64,000 bases of DNA from Ezakiella massiliensis (GTDB taxonomy: Bacteria > Bacillota > Clostridia > Tissierellales > Peptoniphilaceae). A program made the position numbers and the translations under genes. Within the stretch, counting starts at the first letter, position 1. Every line of letters starts with the position of its first letter. The DNA lies in NCBI RefSeq assembly GCF_900120165.1, contig NZ_LT635475.1:806001-870000 (forward strand), read 5' to 3'. The notes beneath the pieces are model-generated. The model worked only from the letters and a program-made list of their open reading frames with translations, made no database searches and was not told the origin of the DNA. Below are positions 61,042 through 64,000 of this stretch, in pieces.

Positions 61042-62818
61042 AATTCTCCTTTTGATAGTATTTGCCTTGGATTTTAAAAATCCTGGCATATTCTCCGTCC
61101 CTCTCCAAGAGCTCGTCGTGAGTCCCCTCTTCCAAGACCTTGCCGTCCTCAAGATAGACTATCCTGTCGCAAAACTTGGTGGACGAGAGCCTGTGGGAAA
61201 TATAAATCGAAGTCTTGGCATCAGACGCCTTGTGTAAGCCTGTGTAAATATCGTACTCAGCCAGGGCGTCAAGAGCTGCCGTTGGCTCGTCCAAAAGCGT
61301 AATGGGTGCGTCCTTGTAAATGGCCCTGGATATGGAAACCTTTTGAGCCTCGCCACCGCTCAAGCCCACCGCGTCATTGTAAACGCCCTTTAGGATTTGC
61401 GTTTGGAGGCCTGTCGATATGGCTTGGAATTTTTCCTTTAGGCCAACAGCTTCAAGGGCTTGCCAGACTCTTTTCTCGTCTGGATTTTCTTGCATGGCAA
61501 CATTGTGGGCCAAGTCCAGTGGAAATAAATTTACATTTTGGAAGATGCCATTAAAGTAAGTGTACAAGTCCTTTTTAGAAAATTTACTTATATCCACTCC
61601 GTTTAAGAGGATTTGGCCTTTGGTCGGCTCGTAAAAGCCTGTCAAAAGTGCGATTATAGTGGACTTGCCTGCCCCATTTCTTCCGACCAGGGCCACAGTT
61701 TCATTGGCATTTATCTTTAAATTAAGGCCCTTTAATACATAAGGGCTATCGTCCGCGTACTTAAACCAAAGGTCCTTAAATTCAATTTCCATGGGCGGAT
61801 TCAATTCAATATCCAAAACCCCCTTGTGACTCAAATCCGAATCCAAGAGTTCAAAGGCCGTCCGCGTCTTCTTGGATTCGCTAATAACATAAAAGCAAAA
61901 TCTCCTGGTAAAGGTCTCGACCAAAACACCCAGTGAAATCAGAGATGACAGATACATCATAAAGTTGGCCGAGCTGACGGTCCCCGACCTGTAACCAGTG
62001 ATCAAATACCAAATGGCAAGGGCAGATGATCCTAAAAGTCCAAGGACAGCCAGGCTGTTGTAGAGAAAATCTTTCCGCTTGTAGGATCTTAAAAAATTCT
62101 TGTAATCGACCACGGCCTCCTTGTACCTTTTCATAAGGTCCTCGCCCAGGTCGTAAATGCGGATTTCCTTGCCGTATTCCAAGGCCCCTGTCGTTTCGTA
62201 GAGGTAATCAAGCTTTCTCAAATGCTTGTTCTCATCCTTTTGCATGGCAAGTTTTAATTGTGTCCTCTCCAGTTCTATATAAACAAAAAGGCAAATATAA
62301 AGAGCCAAGGTAAGAGAAACTAGCGGACTCAGCATGCCCAGTATTATAAGGAAGATTATAATAGAAAGCACATCCGCCCCTGAATCTATAAAATTCTCCA
62401 GGGCCCCTTGGTAACCCCTCATGTCAGAGGACAAGGACTCAAAGCCCTCCCTGGATTGGTCCCAAAAATTTTCATCAACTATGTACTTGTAGTCGGCATT
62501 TAAGACTTTTACAAACATCTTACCCATCAAATTAAAACGAGCATCAAAACGATTGCTAGCGGTCGCCTCTTTCAAATAAGAGCTAACCAGCATGCCAATG
62601 GCAGCTATTACAAAATAAATTATCCCATAATAAATAATGGTCGCCTTGGCCTCCAGGCCCCGGTCAAAACTCTCGACCATGAGCTTAGGAATTACCGACA
62701 AAAATATGGGCAAGAGCCCCTTGGAAATAGTTATGGCGGCAAAGACCCAGAAAAAGCTCTTATCAAAAGCCCTGGTCTCCTTCAGCATCCGCTTAAAAGT
62801 CTTAAAAAAATCTCTCAT
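61022..62818 (-). CDS. ABC exporter subunit A
   Basis: 598 aa: six-span domain, ATPase with GRNGAGKST, GLSGGEAQKVSISRAIY and ITLLDEPTAALD. Together with the following gene it forms one exporter. It resembles the singleton at 5726-7471 in the SGGQWQK/SGGEAQK style signature, so the three may be one paralogous group. Start ATG at 62816-62818 after AAGGAGAAG. Confidence 0.85.
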   Translation of the reverse strand: MRDFFKTFKRMLKETRAFDKSFFWVFAAITISKGLLPIFLSVIPKLMVESFDRGLEAKATIIYYGIIYFVIAAIGMLVSSYLKEATASNRFDARFNLMGKMFVKVLNADYKYIVDENFWDQSREGFESLSSDMRGYQGALENFIDSGADVLSIIIFLIILGMLSPLVSLTLALYICLFVYIELERTQLKLAMQKDENKHLRKLDYLYETTGALEYGKEIRIYDLGEDLMKRYKEAVVDYKNFLRSYKRKDFLYNSLAVLGLLGSSALAIWYLITGYRSGTVSSANFMMYLSSLISLGVLVETFTRRFCFYVISESKKTRTAFELLDSDLSHKGVLDIELNPPMEIEFKDLWFKYADDSPYVLKGLNLKINANETVALVGRNGAGKSTIIALLTGFYEPTKGQILLNGVDISKFSKKDLYTYFNGIFQNVNLFPLDLAHNVAMQENPDEKRVWQALEAVGLKEKFQAISTGLQTQILKGVYNDAVGLSGGEAQKVSISRAIYKDAPITLLDEPTAALDALAEYDIYTGLHKASDAKTSIYISHRLSSTKFCDRIVYLEDGKVLEEGTHDELLERDGEYARIFKIQGKYYQKENYEDEKI

Positions 62819-62994
62819 CCTCTTCTCCTTTTGTTTTATTTTCTCCTATAAATTATAAAATTTATAGTCAATTATCCATCTCTTATATATTATACCATAA
62901 AGTTGATTTTTTTTAAGGTTTTTGTAAATATATTTATTATAATTATATTTTTTATATTTTTATCTTTTGCTTTTTTATTAAAAGAAAAATTCGA

Positions 62995-63024
62995 TCCAAC
63001 GATTGAACAAGAGGTTGCGTGAGT
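62995..63024 (-). repeat. Partial ACTCACGCAACC element, copy E
   Basis: Minus strand ACTCACGCAACCTCTTGTTC then AATCGTT, i.e. the left arm of copy A, without the matching right arm. Confidence 0.6.
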
Positions 63025-63051
63025 TTTTTTACTTTTGCGGCTGGACTTTTC

Positions 63052-63075
63052 GGTCCACATAAAGTGGACCCTACA
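63052..63075 (-). repeat. REP-like hairpin (GTAG type)
   Basis: Plus strand GGTCCAC-ATAAA-GTGGACC-CTACA. Seven perfect pairs, differing from 34190 and 41942 by compensated changes. Confidence 0.75.
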
Positions 63076-63126
63076 ACGTGCTTAAAAATATCCGTAGGAT
63101 AAATTCATTCATCCCATTTTACCCAC

Positions 63127-63155
63127 AAAAAAAGAAGGCACTAATTAGCGCCTTC
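63127..63155 (-). terminator. Terminator of the oppF/dppF operon
   Basis: GAAGGC...GCCTTC around CTAATTAG with a run of seven T on the minus strand. Confidence 0.88.
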
Positions 63156-63162
63156 AAAATTT

Positions 63163-64000
63163 TTATTCGTTATACAAGTGGCAGGCCACAAAGTGTTCTG
63201 GTTTTACTTCTCTCAATTGAGGAGCAACTTCCTTACAGATTGGCATGCACTTGGAGCAACGACCTGCAAACTTACATCCTGGTGGGACGTTGATTGGTGA
63301 AGGTACTTCACCTTCTAGGTGGATCCTGTTAGATTTTTTACCAACTTCTGGGTCCGGTACAGGTATTGCTGAGATTAGGGCTTGGGTGTAAGGGTGGAGG
63401 GAGTTTTCGTAGATTTCGCTTGACTTAGCAAGTTCAACTACTGATCCCAAATACATTACACAGATCCTATCTGAAATATGTTTTACCATTGACAAGTCAT
63501 GGGATATAAACATATAGGTTAGGCCCATATCTTTTTGTAATTTATTTAACAAGTTAACAACTTGTGCTTGGATACTTACGTCAAGAGCTGAGATTGGTTC
63601 GTCGCAAACGATGAACTTTGGTTCAATTGCAAGGCTTCTTGCAATACCTACACGTTGTCTTTGTCCACCTGATAATTCGTGTGGGAAACGTGCCCCGTGT
63701 TCTTTGTTTAGACCAACTGTGCCCAAAAGTTCATTGATCCTATCTGTGCGTTCTTTTTTGGATAGGTCAAAGTGGGTGTCCATACCTTCAGCGATAATAT
63801 CGCCGATGGTCATTCTTGGGTCCAAGCTTGCGTAAGGGTCTTGGAATATATATTGGGCTTTCTTTTTGAAGTCAAAGGCTTCTTTTTTACTCATTGAGTG
63901 TACGTCCTTGCCATCAAATAAAACCTTACCGTGGGTTGCTGGATACATGCCGAGGATTGTACGGCCTGCAGTTGTCTTACCGCAACCTGATTCACCTACA
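63163..64000 (-). CDS. oppF: Oligopeptide/dipeptide ABC transporter ATPase, 5' end outside window
   Basis: The frame runs off the window and begins with VGESGCGKTTAGRTILG (Walker A), then FQDPYASLDPRMTIGDII, signature ELSGGQRQRVGIARSL, Walker B FIVCDEPISALDVS, and the OppF/DppF C-terminal cysteine cluster CKFAGRCSKCMPIC with a further Cys in ACHLYNE, which in this family binds an iron-sulfur cluster. About 278 codons are seen. It energises peptide import; OppF versus DppF cannot be decided. Confidence 0.9.
   Translation of the reverse strand, partial: VGESGCGKTTAGRTILGMYPATHGKVLFDGKDVHSMSKKEAFDFKKKAQYIFQDPYASLDPRMTIGDIIAEGMDTHFDLSKKERTDRINELLGTVGLNKEHGARFPHELSGGQRQRVGIARSLAIEPKFIVCDEPISALDVSIQAQVVNLLNKLQKDMGLTYMFISHDLSMVKHISDRICVMYLGSVVELAKSSEIYENSLHPYTQALISAIPVPDPEVGKKSNRIHLEGEVPSPINVPPGCKFAGRCSKCMPICKEVAPQLREVKPEHFVACHLYNE

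Larger units (their letters stand above)
62819..63126. other. Gene-free stretch: promoter region and two repeats
   Basis: Has a TATAAT at 62893-62898 (minus strand) serving the ABC pair with a weak -35, a partial ACTCACGCAACC element and a GTAG hairpin. Confidence 0.5.

Overview
The window is low-GC Firmicutes DNA. Strong Shine-Dalgarno sites, consensus sigma-A promoters with 17-bp spacers, short rho-independent terminators, and anaerobe-type proteins (flavodiiron protein, CBS-domain pyrophosphatase, NapH-like ferredoxin membrane protein, CD1871A-type CXXC peptide) suggest an anaerobic coccus-like relative of Peptoniphilaceae/Tissierellia. That placement is inference, since no 16S gene is present.

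Layout. 1-4700: S10 ribosomal operon on the minus strand (rpsJ to a truncated rplP), with a clear promoter and a ~190-nt structured leader. 4700-5690: no genes, packed with hairpin repeats. 5.7-8.7 kb: an ABC exporter and a CadD-type cadmium permease preceded by a 20-codon upstream ORF ending in Cys-X-Cys. 8.8-16.7 kb: an accessory surface cluster with three tandem paralogous beta-propeller lipoproteins, a double-thioredoxin lipoprotein, an FtsX permease split into two coupled ORFs, a second FtsX permease, a small membrane protein and a Ser/Thr-repeat lipoprotein. 16.9-25 kb: CBS-pyrophosphatase, G5/3D-domain protein, MocR-like regulator with probable tandem operators, M50 protease plus TPR protein, and rpsF-ssb-rpsR.

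25-34 kb: a probable iron-responsive locus. An AraC regulator is divergent from two ABC exporter-type half transporters (YbtPQ-like architecture), followed by the relic of an ECF-type ATPase, then a second unit of membrane protein, methyltransferase, ATC-hydrolase-like protein, alpha/beta hydrolase and membrane protein. Each unit has a near-consensus Fur box at its promoter. 34-45 kb: amidohydrolase, a complete IS3-family element sitting between the arms of a repeat, AhpC, HerA/DUF853 ATPase, luciferase-like oxidoreductase, thiol peroxidase and a two-component system. 45-51 kb: a TlpA-like lipoprotein, a CXXC mini-protein missed by length filters and a NapH-like ferredoxin form a redox operon with a long leader; then a C39-like lipoprotein, tRNA-Val(GAC), flavodiiron protein, an orphan small-RNA gene and six 48-bp tandem repeats. 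51-58 kb: a TetR-controlled membrane-protein operon with a 19-bp palindrome, then a Bce-like regulator/kinase/ABC module with a TTACA-N4-TGTAA operator. 58-64 kb: FMN reductase, a heterodimeric ABC exporter and the truncated oppF/dppF gene.

The most unusual signals are outside genes: (i) at least eleven REP-like hairpins with conserved GTAG flank and TTTAT loop whose stems vary with compensatory changes; (ii) four full copies and one partial copy of a larger element with fixed joining strands and covarying stems, resembling a mobile structured RNA; (iii) an unassigned sRNA gene; and (iv) the cadD upstream ORF. No CRISPR array, prophage or rRNA is seen.
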